Positions 11,723 to 24,479 of a stretch of 64,000 nt of DNA are shown here, piece by piece (position 1 is the first letter of the stretch; the number at the start of each line of letters is the position of its first letter). The stretch spans positions 1 through 64,000 of the forward strand of contig RCNN01000081.1 of NCBI GenBank assembly GCA_003667245.1. The letters run 5' to 3'. The notes under the pieces are model-generated. The model ran no database searches. It was not told where the DNA came from and saw only the letters and a list, made by a program, of their open reading frames with translations. A program made the translations under genes and the position numbers. This DNA is from Heterostelium multicystogenum (lineage: Eukaryota; Evosea; Eumycetozoa; Acytosteliales; Acytosteliaceae).

Positions 11723-13066
11723 TACTGTAAATAAACAATATTACTAATAATACTAATATTTTGATATAAAAAGAAGTACATCATCATTACACTCTGATCT
11801 TTTTGGAAATGAATAATTCATGAATTTATTGGTGTGTGTTATTGAAGTATAAAACCACACTATTACTTATGTTATAACAGTGTTAACATATATACAATCT
11901 TATTTCCAATCTTCAATGACATTCACCAAATAAGGTGATCTTCATAAAGAATGTAAATTGATTGCTTGGTTGGTCAGGTCAGTCTTAATATTTCCAAAAA
12001 TTAAAACATGATATCATCTATCTAAAATATCTTAAATTTAAGTGTTTCATTATTTTTTAATAAATTCGAATTTATTCAAAAAGGAAAGACCAAAAGTGAC
12101 CTCACTGTAACAAGGGGGGTGTGTGGTTGTGTTGGTTTTGGTGTGTTTTATTCCACCCAACAACGAAACCAAACTAAAATAAAGCAACAATCACATCAAA
12201 AACACATTCTCTCTTTTATTCATTGTTATATTATTACTATTATTACTATTATTATTATTATCTTTATTTTTAGTAAACTTTATTCAATATTATTATTAGT
12301 ATTATTAGCAAAGAGGATTTCTAATATTATTGTTGTTGTTGTTTGATGTTAATTTTTTTTTGTTTTTATTTTTTGCAGTGAATTAAGTATTTTTTTATTT
12401 TTTATTTTTTGCTGTTAGTTAGTATCAGATTTTAATTCTTTGTTGTTGTTTTGTTTGTAGTTTGTTATATTTGTTTGTTTGTTTATTGATTTGACTTTTG
12501 TGAATAATAATAATAATTAATAGTTAATAATTATAATTAATTAATAAATATCTATTCGTTTGTTTTGCCCTCAGAAAGATGTTTGTTCAATACTGAATAG
12601 TGGCAAGCCAAATTAAAGTTAAGTTGTAGTACAAGTAAAGTTGATATTGACACATAAGCCAACTAGTTAAGTAGATTATAATAGAGTAAAAAAAAAATCA
12701 AACAACAACAAAAAACGACAACGAAATTGTCATCAACATCATATAGATTGTAATTAAATTGTAATATAATATATAAATAATAATAATAATCATAATAATA
12801 ATAATAGTAAATAATCAAAGAGTTAGCTGTAATTATAACAATAGCATTAGCAACATAGTAGTAGTAGTATAATAGTGTTGGGTGTTTGTTTGTTCTAAAA
12901 AAACAAAAGTAGATAAAGTATAGAAATAGATCGAAATCTAGACCAAGAACGAACAAACAAACACTGGTTAGAAAGATAGAAGATCGGTTTATTTTATATA
13001 TTTTATCGTTTATTGTGTAGATAGTTAGTTTAGATAGTAGATAGATAGATAGATAGAAACAAAGCA
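11723..13066. other. Intergenic region upstream of raptor
   Basis: About 1.3 kb of AT-rich DNA with long runs of TAT/ATT triplets (12235-12310, 12775-12815), poly-T, GTTT repeats (12465-12490) and an AGAT microsatellite (13036-13055) directly before the raptor ATG. Open frames across the triplet runs encode only Ile/Tyr/Val strings and are not genes. It probably contains the raptor promoter and a long 5' leader. Confidence 0.6.
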
Positions 13067-16000
13067 ATGAATAATATTACATCGATTACAAATAGAGTTT
13101 CATTGAGGAACAGTACAAATGGCACTGCACCACAGTCGGTTGTTGGCGGTGGAAAACAATTTAAATGGAGTCAATCATAATGGCAGTGGTGGTGGTGTTG
13201 GTCATGGAAGTTCAGGTGGATCTATTGGAAGCATCGGTTCAAATCACAGTGGATCAAGCAACCTGAGCTCAGGTAGCAACCATGGTCATAGCAATAGGAT
13301 CAACAACAACAACAATAATACGAATATAAACAACATAAATAACAATCACTATAAAAAAGAAAGAATACCCTAAAAACCAAAGCATTCTTCACTGAGGAGA
13401 GACACAAAGACAATGCAGCACCCGACTTGCAACGCACGAAAATCGCTAAATGGAGAATGAGAGAAAGAGTATGTAAACAAACAAAGCAGACAGAGGTGTA
13501 TAAATAGAATGAAGATTATTAACCAGTAATCAATAACGATGATATTTTATAGATGAAAACAGTTAGTGTTGCATTGGTTTTATGTTTAAATATTGGTGTC
13601 GATCCACCCGATGTTATAAAGACATATCCATGCGCGAGAATGGAATGTTGGATCGATCCAGCTGGTTCACAACCACCACAGAAGGCTTTGGATCTTATTG
13701 GCAAGACCCTTCAGGAGCAGTATGAAAAGTGGCAATCAAAGGCTAGATACAAGCAGTCACTTGATCCCACTGTGGAGGAGGTAAAGAAGTTGTGCCTCTC
13801 CCTGCGTCGTAATGCAAAGGACGAGCGTGTATTGTTCCATTACAACGGACATGGTGTCCCCAAGCCAACCTCTAACGGTGAGATTTGGGTGTTTAATCGC
13901 AACTACACACAGTATATCCACTGTCTATCTACGAATTACAGACATGGATGGGAACACCCTCAATCTACGTATTTGACTGCTCGGCAGCAGGACTGATTGT
14001 CAATTGGTTCAATCAATTTGCAGAGCAACGTGACAAAGACATGGAGCGTTTCATGGCAGCCAACGGTGGAATGAATCCAGGACAGATGGGTGCAGGTGCT
14101 GCAAACGCTAATGGTGCAAACGCAGCAGGTGTAAATCCTCAACAACAGGCAAAATGGAACAGCATCAACAACACCAACAAGTTCACATAGAGATTGCATC
14201 TTGTTGGCCGCCTGCTCTGCCAATGAAATTCTCCCGATGAATCCAGATTTTCCAGCAGACATGTTCACAGCCTGTTTGACCACTCCTATTAGAATCGCCT
14301 TGCGTTGGTTCTGCTCACATTCTATCCTTATTGGAATCACACCTGAAATGCTCGACCGCATTCCAGGAAATCTTAGCTCGCGTCGTACTCCACTCGGTGA
14401 ACTGAATTGGATTTTCACTGCTGTGACCGACACAATTGCATGGAATGTGCTTCCACGAAATCTATTCCAAAAGCTGTTCCGTCAGGACCTATTGGTTGCT
14501 TCACTCTTTAGAAACTACCTGCTCGCCGAGAGAATCATGCGTTCTGCCAACTGCACTCCCATCTCATGCCCTAAGCTGCCCCCGACCTATCAACACCCAA
14601 TGTGGCAAGCATGGGATTTAGCTGCTGACCTAGTTATTTCCCAGTTGCCAACTCTCTTGGCCAATCCAGATGCCGAGTTCAAATCATCTCCATTCTTTAC
14701 TGAGCAACTCACTGCATTTGAAGTGTGGCTAGAATTTGGGCATGAGAATAAGGATCCACCTGCACAGCTTCCCATTGTTCTCCAGGTACTACTCAGTCAG
14801 GCACACCGTCTGCGTGCTCTTGTGTTGCTTGGAAGATTTTTAGACTTGGGCCATGGGCGGTCAATTTAGCATTGTGCGTCGGAATCTTCCCATACGTCTT
14901 TGAAGCTTCTACAGTCTCCAGCAGGTGACTTGCGTCACATTTTAGTATTTATTTGGGCGAAAATATTGGCACTCGATAAATCTTGTCAGTTGGATCTTGT
15001 CAAGGAAAATGGACACACCTATTTCATCACTGTTCTTACAACACCAAATATTCCAGCCGACCAACGTATTATGTCTGCATTTGTACTCTCGACCATTTGT
15101 AATAACTGTAGACCAGGTCAAAATGCGTGTCTCATTGGTAATCTACTTCCAACCTGCTTGAATCACATAAATGATCCAGATCCCATGGTTCGTCGTTGGA
15201 TGATTTTATGCATGGCAAAGATGTGGGAGAATTTCGAAGAAGCCAAGTGGGTTGCCATTAAAGACAATGCACATGAGAAACTTTGCTTATTGCTGACCGA
15301 TATTTGTCCAGAGGTTCGTTCAGCTGCTGTATACGCGCTTGGTGAGCTGATTGGTGGAGCCGAAGGAAGCGAGCAAAGAACCAATATCGAACTGAATCTT
15401 GGTCTTACCCTCCCAGTTATCACTGCCGATTGTTCACCAATGGTTCGTAAGGAACTCATCATATCGTTGTCTCGCATAGTCAAACTCCTACGAATCCAAC
15501 TTTTTGTTTGTTGCTCAAGAGATTGCACAGGAAGAACGTCTGCGTGTCCAATTTGAGGCCAAACGTCTCGAAGAAGCAAGAAAGAATAAGAAGCGTATTT
15601 CATCATCAAATAGCAAGATGGGTGATTCACTAGACGACAGTTTGAGCAATGAATACAGTCGACAACAACAATCATCACAGAGCTCTGTATATGGATGTCT
15701 TTGGAAGATCATCCTCAACCTCTGCTCCGATCCATTCACACAGGTATCTCAACGCGCACAGTCTATTGTAAATAGAATTCAAGCAAAGTTCACCAACGAA
15801 GAATTGATATCATCACCAACTCTCAGCAAATCAACAAGCTCTCTTGCCAACTCCACTACATCAACCATCAAAAACACCTTTGTCCGTATTACCAAACAGG
15901 ATCCACGTTCCTCGCCATCAAAGACAAAGATTCTAGGACAACAACGTTCACCAAATCTCTCACACTCGACCTCAGGTGTTCCTAACAACCCATCCTATCT

Positions 16001-17285
16001 CAATCTCCAAGCTGGTGTAAGTAACCAAGCTGGTGGAACTAACGGTAGCAGCTCTCACTCTTCTCAATCAGAGAGTGGCATGCCATTCGACGAAGACGAG
16101 CTCTACTCTGATTTCTACGAGTGGAGTTGCGCTTATTTCTCAAAGCCAATGATGCAACCAACCGAGGACCTCGAATCTCCAGAATCAATTGAAAAGAAAT
16201 GGCGATACCAAAGAAATGAATCGATCATTCATGAATCACGTGAATCTGTACAGAATATAATTAATCAACAATCGAAATCATTCCCACAAATCGGTATTTT
16301 CTCAGAGAACAATGGAGTGCCAGTCTCACATTTAACATTCCACCCATTCGAACCTCTCTTGATTACATCAGATGGCCAAGACAATATCAGTGTCTGGAAC
16401 TGGGAAGAGAGCTATCGTGTAAATTCATTCTCAAACAGCAATCTACCAGGTACCAGAATCACCTCTCTGAAGTTGATCAATGATTTCGACTCTGGCATGC
16501 TTATGACTGCGGCCAACGATGGAGTCATCCGTATTTGGCGTGGCTATGAGCCAGAGCAACGTGTAAAGATGGTAAGCTCATGGCGCGCATTCCCTGAGTA
16601 TATAACTACTGGCGCAGAACCAATAGGTCGTCTCGTCCTCGATTGGAAACATGACAGTGGATTGGCTTTAGTCAGTGGTGAAACACCCGATTTCCCAAAG
16701 ATTCGTATCTGGGATGTCGAGAGAGAACTTGGTGTTCAAGACATCAACTTGCAAACCAAGGGTTATGTAACAGCCCTCACCAACGAGAAAGGAGGCCCCT
16801 TGTTTGCTGCTGGATTCGATGATGGTCTTGTCAAGCTCTTTGATTTCAGAATTGCCAGCAAGAATAGCTGTGTATCTACATTTGCCGAACATAAATCATG
16901 GATTGTTAACCTTTCAATGCCATCATCACACGAGCGTACCGTTATTTCCGGTGCTACAAGCGGAGAAATTAAATTCTGGCAATCTGGCTGCGAGTCATCT
17001 TCAAATACTATTCTAAACACAGACTTTGGTCCCATTTCCTCATTTGCAGTACACGATTCAGCCCCACTGATCGCATGTGGTTCACTCTCACAGAAGATTC
17101 GTGTACTTAACTTTGTAGGTGAAGAAATCAGCATCATAAGATACCACGAAGGATTTTTAGGACAAAGAATTGGTCCAGTTTCTAGTTTAGCCTTCCACCC
17201 ATACAGTGTCATACTGGGTGCATGCGCACAAGACTCAATCATCAGTATATACTCAAGTGATCCAAAAGCAAAACCAGAATATTAA
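13067..17285 (+). CDS. raptor: Raptor, TORC1 scaffold subunit
   Basis: Scaffold of TOR complex 1 that presents substrates to TOR kinase. The ATG at 13067 opens a low-complexity N-terminus (Gly/Ser/Asn), then the conserved EERHKD...KWRMRER, which joins [19 protein letters not shown] across an intron at 13469-13552. The caspase-like RNC domain follows: ARMECWIDP, the His of [10 protein letters not shown] and the Cys of [13 protein letters not shown]-like repeats cover about 14200-15480 ([15 protein letters not shown]-type repeats, [29 protein letters not shown]). After a Ser-rich linker with a coiled segment ([11 protein letters not shown]), WD repeats run from about 16300 to 17280 ([39 protein letters not shown]). 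About 1,375 residues once joined. Frame breaks lie near 13150, 13375, 13930, 14190, 14850, 14897 and 15495, in both directions. Every segment is otherwise highly conserved, so consensus error is likelier than decay. Confidence 0.95.
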
Positions 17286-17826
17286 TTTAATGCAATAATA
17301 AATAATTTATATCACACTTGTGTGGACTTTCAACAACATTAATAGCTATCAAAATATTTCTATCAATATTCAACATCACACCTTTTAACTCTATGCTTGT
17401 GAACAACAAACAATACCATCATATGTAGTATTTTATTATCCTATCACTTAAATATTAATGTAATTTTATATTTGATACTATTCAAAAAGATATAACTTTC
17501 GTTAAAGTCTACTTCCCAAAGATATATATATATATTGTAATGATTATATACCCCCCAATTATACATCTAAATTTAATTTCAAAAAAACATCAGTGAATAC
17601 TCTTAAGTAAAAGTAAAATCAAATATTTATGTAAGTGTATGAAATTATTGTCATATACATCAAAATAATGGAACAATATTAATTAATTATGATTGAATAA
17701 ATATATATGTTATTCGTTATTTAATTTAATTTTTGATTCTATATAAGTATCATATATTTTCTTTTCTTTAAAATCAAATAATACTTAATATACTATAGTT
17801 ATTATATTGTTAGTCTAAATTAAATC
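17286..17826. other. Intergenic region
   Basis: AT-rich spacer of about 540 bp between raptor and the F-box/LRR-like gene, both on the plus strand. It contains a TATATATATATAT run near 17522 and a CCCCCC tract near 17553. No gene or RNA recognised. Confidence 0.6.
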
Positions 17827-19032
17827 ATGGTTATTTTAACTTTACCAATACTAAATAAAGTTATACAGAGAAATATTATTATACAACTTTTAGAAATAAC
17901 TGGAAAATTAAAATCACCTTTGATTCAAAAGAATCAGAAAAATAAGTTTGATCTGGATAATTTAAAAAGCAATCAATGGTATTTCAATCAAATATACTAC
18001 AGAGCGAATATTGTAGAATATGCTTTGATTTGTAAAGATTGGTTTGATTTCATAACCTCAGTGTGTGTGAGAATTCATCTTAGAAAACCTTCTAATGAAA
18101 TATTTCAAGGAGAACCCCAATATTTAATTGTTTATCATGATTCTGATGTAGCTGGTCATATTTCACTGGACCATACACGTCGATTCCGAATGAATAATAC
18201 CTCCAGCAACAACCAACAGCAAAGGTACTTCTCTCCAGACACAGATAGAAATGTCAACTATACTCCAGATCTTAAGCAGGAACATTCTATTTATCAGTTT
18301 GAGAACGTCACAAATATGTGTTTGGAATTCATTCCAGACTTGAGATGGATAAAGAGATTCACTAATCTTAGTAGATTGGCGATTGACATTGAGCAATCTG
18401 GATTCCTAAAGAGGCTCTCAAACTCCAATCACTCTTTGGAATACTGGAATCAATTTTGCTCTGAAATTGGTACCAATACCACTTTGAAAGTTTTGGAACT
18501 AGAAAACTGCCATTACCAAGCAGACTTACAACGAAAGACTTCACATCTTCTAAATGAATCAACAAGTGTAAAAACAGCATTGAGTCTCAGCAATGCTCTG
18601 AAGATCAATACAACTTTGACAAAACTCTCCATATCATGCCAACTGCTGGATATTTCGTTCTATGAGACGATTTCCCACAACCATACTATCACACATCTAA
18701 CAATATCGGACTATGTCATCAGGCATTTTAATCTCTTGAATGACATAGTAAACTTCAACAGAACACTGATTCATCTCGGGCTCCAGTTTGAAAAGGGCTG
18801 CTTTGGACCGTCTGGAGAGAGTAGTGAACAGGACCAAGCATTTGAATCAATATCACTCTCTTTAATTGAAAATCAAACTCTTTTACAACTAGACATCCTC
18901 GAAGAAGAGCCTTTCTTCCTGACCACAGAAATCATGAACCAATACACTCGAAGCAAGAGACCCATACATTTTCAAGCAAACTTAAATAACTTTGGTGAAA
19001 CTACTCACTTTCTGCTATTCAAATCTAAGTAA
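17827..19032 (+). CDS. F-box/leucine-rich-repeat-like dictyostelid protein
   Basis: Intact 401-residue frame. The N-terminus (LPILNKVIQRNIIIQLLE) and the helix ALICKDWFDFITSV at about residues 66-79 look like the degenerate F-box that begins many dictyostelid repeat proteins. Irregular leucine-rich repeats follow, for example TNLSRLAIDI, TTLKVLELENCHY, TTLTKLSISCQLL, HTITHLTISDYV, RTLIHLGLQFE and QTLLQLDILEE, spaced 25-45 residues. No signal peptide or membrane segment is seen. If the F-box is real it would be a substrate adaptor of an SCF ubiquitin ligase; the target is unknown. Families of this type are expanded in group 2 dictyostelids. No frame break is present, unlike several neighbours. 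Confidence 0.75.
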   Translation: MVILTLPILNKVIQRNIIIQLLEITGKLKSPLIQKNQKNKFDLDNLKSNQWYFNQIYYRANIVEYALICKDWFDFITSVCVRIHLRKPSNEIFQGEPQYLIVYHDSDVAGHISLDHTRRFRMNNTSSNNQQQRYFSPDTDRNVNYTPDLKQEHSIYQFENVTNMCLEFIPDLRWIKRFTNLSRLAIDIEQSGFLKRLSNSNHSLEYWNQFCSEIGTNTTLKVLELENCHYQADLQRKTSHLLNESTSVKTALSLSNALKINTTLTKLSISCQLLDISFYETISHNHTITHLTISDYVIRHFNLLNDIVNFNRTLIHLGLQFEKGCFGPSGESSEQDQAFESISLSLIENQTLLQLDILEEEPFFLTTEIMNQYTRSKRPIHFQANLNNFGETTHFLLFKSK

Positions 19033-22000
19033 AATAAACTTATTCGTTGATGTGACTTCAATAGCAAAACTTTGAATGGCACCCATCCAAGCTTCTTCTA
19101 ATTTAAACCAAGATATTTGATACATTATATACATAATTGTAACTTGCGATACCACACGAGAGTAGAGTAGATCTATTTTAACTAATTTTGAACCAAACTA
19201 TTAAAACGAGGTCGTTCACTGGGGTTATGTAACAGCATATCATTGCATGCCATAATTGATTTTCCACATTAAAGTAGGATGCCAAAAACCAATCACAACT
19301 CCATCTGATATATCTATAGAATGTAGACTACTATCGTTGTCAGGGGTACTCTAAAAGAAAAGGGAGTGCCACAAAAACAAAATTAAAAGTTTTGGTTTTA
19401 ATTTGCATATTCTATTTTTGGGTGTTTTTTTAGTTATAGTGTATTTTTGGACTCTGCCAACCACAATGCACTCTCGCTCTACCAACCCGCAGTTTTTCAT
19501 TTTATTTTGGTTTGTAGTTGGAAGAAGCTTTGTTTTTGGTTTTTTTTTCTGAAATTAATACAAATGATGAGTTTATTGATTTACTTAATTGTGTTAAACA
19601 AGCTTGTAACAAACACGTTCTATTAAAATATTTTATTTATATCAAAGAAACAAACAAACAATCAAACAATCAATCACAACCAATCTAGCAAAGCAAATAC
19701 GATCACTAAAATATTCAAAAGAAATTGAACAGAGCATTAGCGTAGTTATATTATATTATTTACAGAGATTATTTATTTATTTACGCATACTTATTTATTA
19801 TTATTAATATTTATTATTAACTTTATTCGTCATTATTTATATTATCAAGAGGTAAGTGATATTTAATGTTCAACAGATTTTATCGTTGTTGGTCAATGTT
19901 ATTGTAGAAATAGTAGTATCATCAAGATAAAGAAGTTTAGTTCATAACCGCAACACACAAATACAACCCAATCATAATAACATTTACAAATTAAATTTAT
20001 GTTTGAATATCGTACTTCGAAACTTAAATCTAGCATCAATCAATCAATCAACAGTGAATGGGGCTTATAATTGTCAAACAAATCCACCCACTCCACTCTA
20101 CGTATTTTTACAAAACAAACCGAATTCCGTTTGGAGAAGCTTAATATTAGAGTAGTAATTTGATGAGAATTGACTAATTTAGTTAGTACACTAACTACTA
20201 TGTTAAGAAGATCATCTTTGTTTTTTTTTTTGGTTAAAATTAGAATTTATCATATTTGTTGTTGATTATAAAAGTTTATTTATTTATTTTAATCGAATCT
20301 CATTCTTACTTCCGAACATCACCCATCCACCCTACTGACATACCTCCCCCTCTTCCACACTCCTGTCTCTTCTCATAATTGTTGGTTCCATCTAAAATTA
20401 TAATAATTTACCAAACTATATAAGAACTACTACTATCCATACAGATTGGTTCTTTCTGATGATAGCTTATTCAATCAGTCATCTAAAAACAACATATATA
20501 TCTAAATCTTTATGTTTGTTTAGATATTGTTACAGTTAATCAGCATCCACACCACCCGTCTTACGGTATTCAATTCTGTATTTGGTAATTTTCAGAGCAA
20601 AAGTGATTGTTAAGTTGTATGTAGCCTTCAATTAAACAGAACTGTTATTTTCTATAATTAGTTTTGTTTAGTAATGTGTGGCACATTCAATAGTTGCGAA
20701 GAATTTAGAGCATTTGCAAAGACAGGTGATGTCTCTAGTCTCTGAATACCATTTTTTTTTGATCCAAACCTCCACTTGTGGCGTTACAAACAGACCAATC
20801 ACACTTGTGCTTTGGATCTAAATCGTGATTTTTGGTGAAACTTTGAAAGAAATTCACACAATCTCAAACATTTATCGCTTTGCAAAATTTAACAAAAATA
20901 TCATCAAATCAAATCCAACAAACCACTACTGTGCCTGATATTCCTCATATAGTTATTTTTAAAACTTCTGTCTCGCAAGCCACCATCATCATTTTTGTCG
21001 AATTTTAATTTGGGTGTTTTGCTTCCCCTTCTTTGCTTGAGTGTCACCATTTTATTCCATCAACAATAACATTTAATTAACAACACCCTAATTTAATAAG
21101 AGTACAACACCAAATGAATTACTGCCTTTGAGATTGTTGATCAATAAATTATTATTATTATATTCAAAGTCAATCAACAAGAATCACTAAGAGTTGTTTT
21201 AGTTTTTTTTTAGTTAGTATTCTATTCTATCTATATCTTTTAAACAAATCAAAACAAGAGTTAACTAGTTATATGTTGGTTGTTATAGAACAGGACAATT
21301 AGCAGTAAAAGTAATTAGCAGTCAAAAAATTAATTATTATCAATTCATTCATCCAACCAATCAATCAATCAAAATCAAATCAAAACAACTCCTGAAACAG
21401 CAATCAGTGTTTAGTTATTTAAACAATTTGTATTGTAAATATCTTTTATCTTGTTTTGAATTCCTTATTTCTGTCATATCAAATTCAATTTGTCTTCCAA
21501 TCAACTAATTAGTATTAAGACATCTCATCTACCTACCATCCATCCATCCATTCACTTAAATAAAGTAAAACATTACCAACTACAATTATATCCTTACCTA
21601 ATTGATGATGATAATAGCACATCACAACTCTCTATGCACAACAACAGCAAAAAACAATTACACCCACGCAACACAAACACACTCAATCAAAACAATTCCA
21701 ATCTCAGTGATTGATGGTGTGTGAGTAACACTGAGAACATTAATATGATTTGCTTGTATTTTTAGTTAATTTCGTCACAACATCAATGCCTACATATAAC
21801 CCATTTTTAATACATATGATATCGATAATTATCACTGGATTGTATCAAAATTATCTATCTTCTACTATCCCTACAAATCATATATAACCAAATTATAATA
21901 TAACATATTTAATAATATTACATTTTATTAATCAAATCATTTTATAATATTATTATAGTTAGCATTTAGAATCAATCAATCAATCATCACCTTCAATCAG

Positions 22001-22237
22001 TCAATCAATCATTACAGTACAGTAGCCAACATTATATTGTATTTTATCATTTCCAACTTTAGAAACAACCCAAACAAATCAAATTAAATTTAGACATTTA
22101 TAAAACTATTCTGCAAACATAGTCAACATTGGTCCAATTCAATATTAGACTTTCAAAATTATTCAAAAACGTCGACTTCAACAACTTCAACTACAACCAC
22201 TTCATCACCATCGAAATCATCTCCCAATATAGATAAA
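19033..22237. other. 3.2-kb gene-poor region
   Basis: No convincing gene on either strand. The DNA is AT-rich with ATCA/ATCAATCA runs (20036-20052, 21358-21372, 21970-22010), poly-T tracts and C/T-rich patches (20320-20385). A possible donor AGAG|GTAAGT at 19850-19857 suggests a 5' leader intron of a long transcript leading to the PH-domain gene, but no acceptor can be assigned. A 74-residue frame at 21490-21714 is low-complexity and not called. Confidence 0.55.
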
Positions 22238-23321
22238 ATGGAACCAAATACAACAGTTGTTTGCGAGGGTATCTTGGACGTCGCAAAGAAATCATCACTT
22301 CACAGCTTAAAGTATAAGAATTCCTATGTTAGACTAGTACCCGGTGGATTATATGTATATCGTACTGAACAAGTAAGCGCAACCAGGCACATTTCCAAAT
22401 ATCTGAGCATTATCGACTGACCACTCTTTGCTTTTAGGATGATGATTTTAAATGTATAGAAATAGAATTTGCAATGTTGGATATTTCACCAGCCAACAAC
22501 ACCAGACCACACACATTTTCAGTAAGAAACTCCTCCAACAAAGTAACTTATTTTTCAGCCAACTCCCAACAAGGTAAGGATCAACTAACAAGATCAGTCC
22601 AATTAGGCTGCCTTTGAGACATTTATTAACAATTGTTGAATAATACATTTTAATAGAGTTTGAAAATTGGACTGAACACGTAAAGGCTTGCACTGGAAAG
22701 AAGAATGTTGGTGTACCATTGATTAATAACGATGGTGCAGTCAAGCGTGAGGGTAGAACCGATGTTTTGTTTAGAGCTAAAAAGAATATCTCAGGAAAGA
22801 TCGCATCGTCCGGTGTTGGAAAGACTGGTCTGAAAAAGTTGATTCCCGAGGAAGGTCGTGAGTTGATCTCCTCTGTCAAGAAGATCATCCGTCGTGTCTC
22901 AAGCGAGGACAAGGCCAATGAGATTGAAAAGAATATCATCAAGATTTTGGTCAAGGTATTTTTCCAAATCGATTCAAAGACCATCGAGCTCCAAGATTTG
23001 GCCAAGGTCGACAAGGCATTGCGTGATGCTTTCAACAACTTGGACCGTGCTTTCCGCTTCTACGGTGTCAAGAAGTCATGTGATCTGATGCCAATCTTTG
23101 AAAAGGTATCGCAAGCACTAAAGGAAGCCGAGAACGAGTCTGTTGTCCTATTCTCGCCCTACTTGCGTCCACACAACATCCAAAAGATGAGAACCACTTT
23201 TGCTTTCATTGGATCCAATGAGTTCTTTGCCAAAGTATGGGATGACCCAGAAATCGAAGATGATCTATTCCTTTTAGTCAGTGCCTTGAACAAATATACT
23301 CAAATTGAAATTATACACTAA
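22238..23321 (+). CDS. PH-domain protein with TIPE/TNFAIP8-like C-terminal domain
   Basis: Three exons joined by introns at 22373-22437 (GTAAGC...TAG) and 22574-22656 (GTAAGG...TAG), both in frame, giving about 310 residues with no frame break. Residues ~8-110 form a PH-like fold: CEGILDVAKKS at the first strand, SYVRLVPGGLYVYR, and the closing tryptophan helix FENWTEHVKACTG. Residues ~155-310 are all-helical (ELISSVKKIIRRVSSE, EKNIIKILVKVFFQ, DLAKVDKALRDAFNNL, LMPIFEKVSQALKEA, FAFIGSNEFFAKVWDD). Order and spacing resemble the TNFAIP8/TIPE family, whose members carry phosphoinositides in a hydrophobic cavity. The PH assignment is fairly firm; the TIPE assignment is by eye. A role in phosphoinositide signalling during chemotaxis is inference. 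Confidence 0.72.
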
Positions 23322-23601
23322 ATACAAATACCTTAGCAATGGAAAATAATAATATAGATAATAATAGATTATGACAACAATAACCAAGTGTAGTTATACA
23401 AAAAGCGAACTCAACAACCAACTTTGGTTTTCACAAATAATTCAATGAAATCCAAGCAACTACGGCAAACCATATCAATTACTAAACAAACCGGAGTGTT
23501 CACAACTAAATAAACCAATAAATTATATAGTATATGTAATATTAAAAGAGATCATACTTTGATTTTATTTATTTACAAGACAATTGGGTAGATCTAATTC
23601 T

Positions 23602-24479
23602 TTAATTTAGTTTGGTAGAGTCGTAGAAGTGTCCACTGACAACATTTGGAACTTTTCCAAGTGAGAGCTTAACACCGAGTTCGCTCCCTTGCTCAGCGGT
23701 ACGGGGTGCCTTTTGTCCGGCCATGTTGGTTCTGCACCATCCTGGGCAATAGGCATAGATTGAGATTCCGTTTTTCTTTAAAAGCTCACGGTGGTTTGCC
23801 AATGCTCTGGTGTGTGCAGTTAAAAACATTTTGGATGCCCCATAAGCTGTGTTTGGCCAACCTTTAGCTTTGTAAGAGCCGTCCTTAATCGAAGCTTCGT
23901 ACTCATTGAGCAGTTGGTTCAACTCCTCCTCTGTAATATTGGGATTTTCGAATTTCTTCTTCAAATCATCATTGGACAAGATGTGTAGTCCACCAGCCAC
24001 ACTAGAAACATTGACAATAGTACCATTGTTCTTAATCAATGGCAAGAATTTATTGATTACATCCAGTGTTCCAAAGTAGTTGGTGGCAAAAGTAGTCCTA
24101 AAATTATTAAGATTAATTTAAAAATTAATGGGTATGTTCATATTATACTATTTTAAAAGATTTTAGCCACATACCTGAAAAGATCGTAGTCAAAGTCATT
24201 GTTTAATGCAATACCTGCATTGTTGACAAGTATATCGATCTTACCGTACTTGGCTTGAATGGCATGTGCCGCATTCTCTACTGATGCTGGGTTAGAGATA
24301 TCGATTTCAACAAAGTCCAAATCCTTCTTGGTTTCCTCCGAAAGTTCTTTTGTTGATTTTTCTCCTTTTGAAGAGTCACGAGCACCAACTATAACCTTTA
24401 CATTTTCCAAAGCCAACTTCTTTGCAATCCAAAATCCAATACCTTGATTCGATCCAGTTACCAATGCAGTCTTTGACAT
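23602..24479 (-). CDS. Short-chain dehydrogenase/reductase, carbonyl reductase (CBR1)-like
   Basis: NADPH-dependent carbonyl reductase of the classical SDR superfamily. The N-terminus SKTALVTGSNQGIGFWIAKKL has the TGxxxGxG cofactor loop, followed by VGARDSSKG (Arg favouring NADPH), the NNAG motif at about residue 88, IVNVSSVAGG (catalytic Ser region), and TAYGASKMFL with the YxxxK pair, then PGWCRTNMAG. The insertion between the Ser and Tyr motifs (FENPNITEEELNQLLNEY) is characteristic of CBR1-type monomeric enzymes. One intron at 24098-24174 (GTATGT...TTAG) joins DLFR to TTFATNYF. Total about 267 residues with no frame break. It is divergent from the PKS gene 2.8 kb away; a functional link is only a possibility. 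The substrate is unknown. Confidence 0.92.

Noticed and set aside
12119..13067. Open frames rich in Ile, Tyr and Val on both strands
   Set aside because: They are translations of TAT/ATT triplet runs and poly-T in the raptor leader, with no conserved features.
21490..21714. 74-codon low-complexity frame
   Set aside because: Ser/Asn/His-rich composition matches the surrounding CAA/ATC-rich non-coding DNA, and no homology is recognisable.
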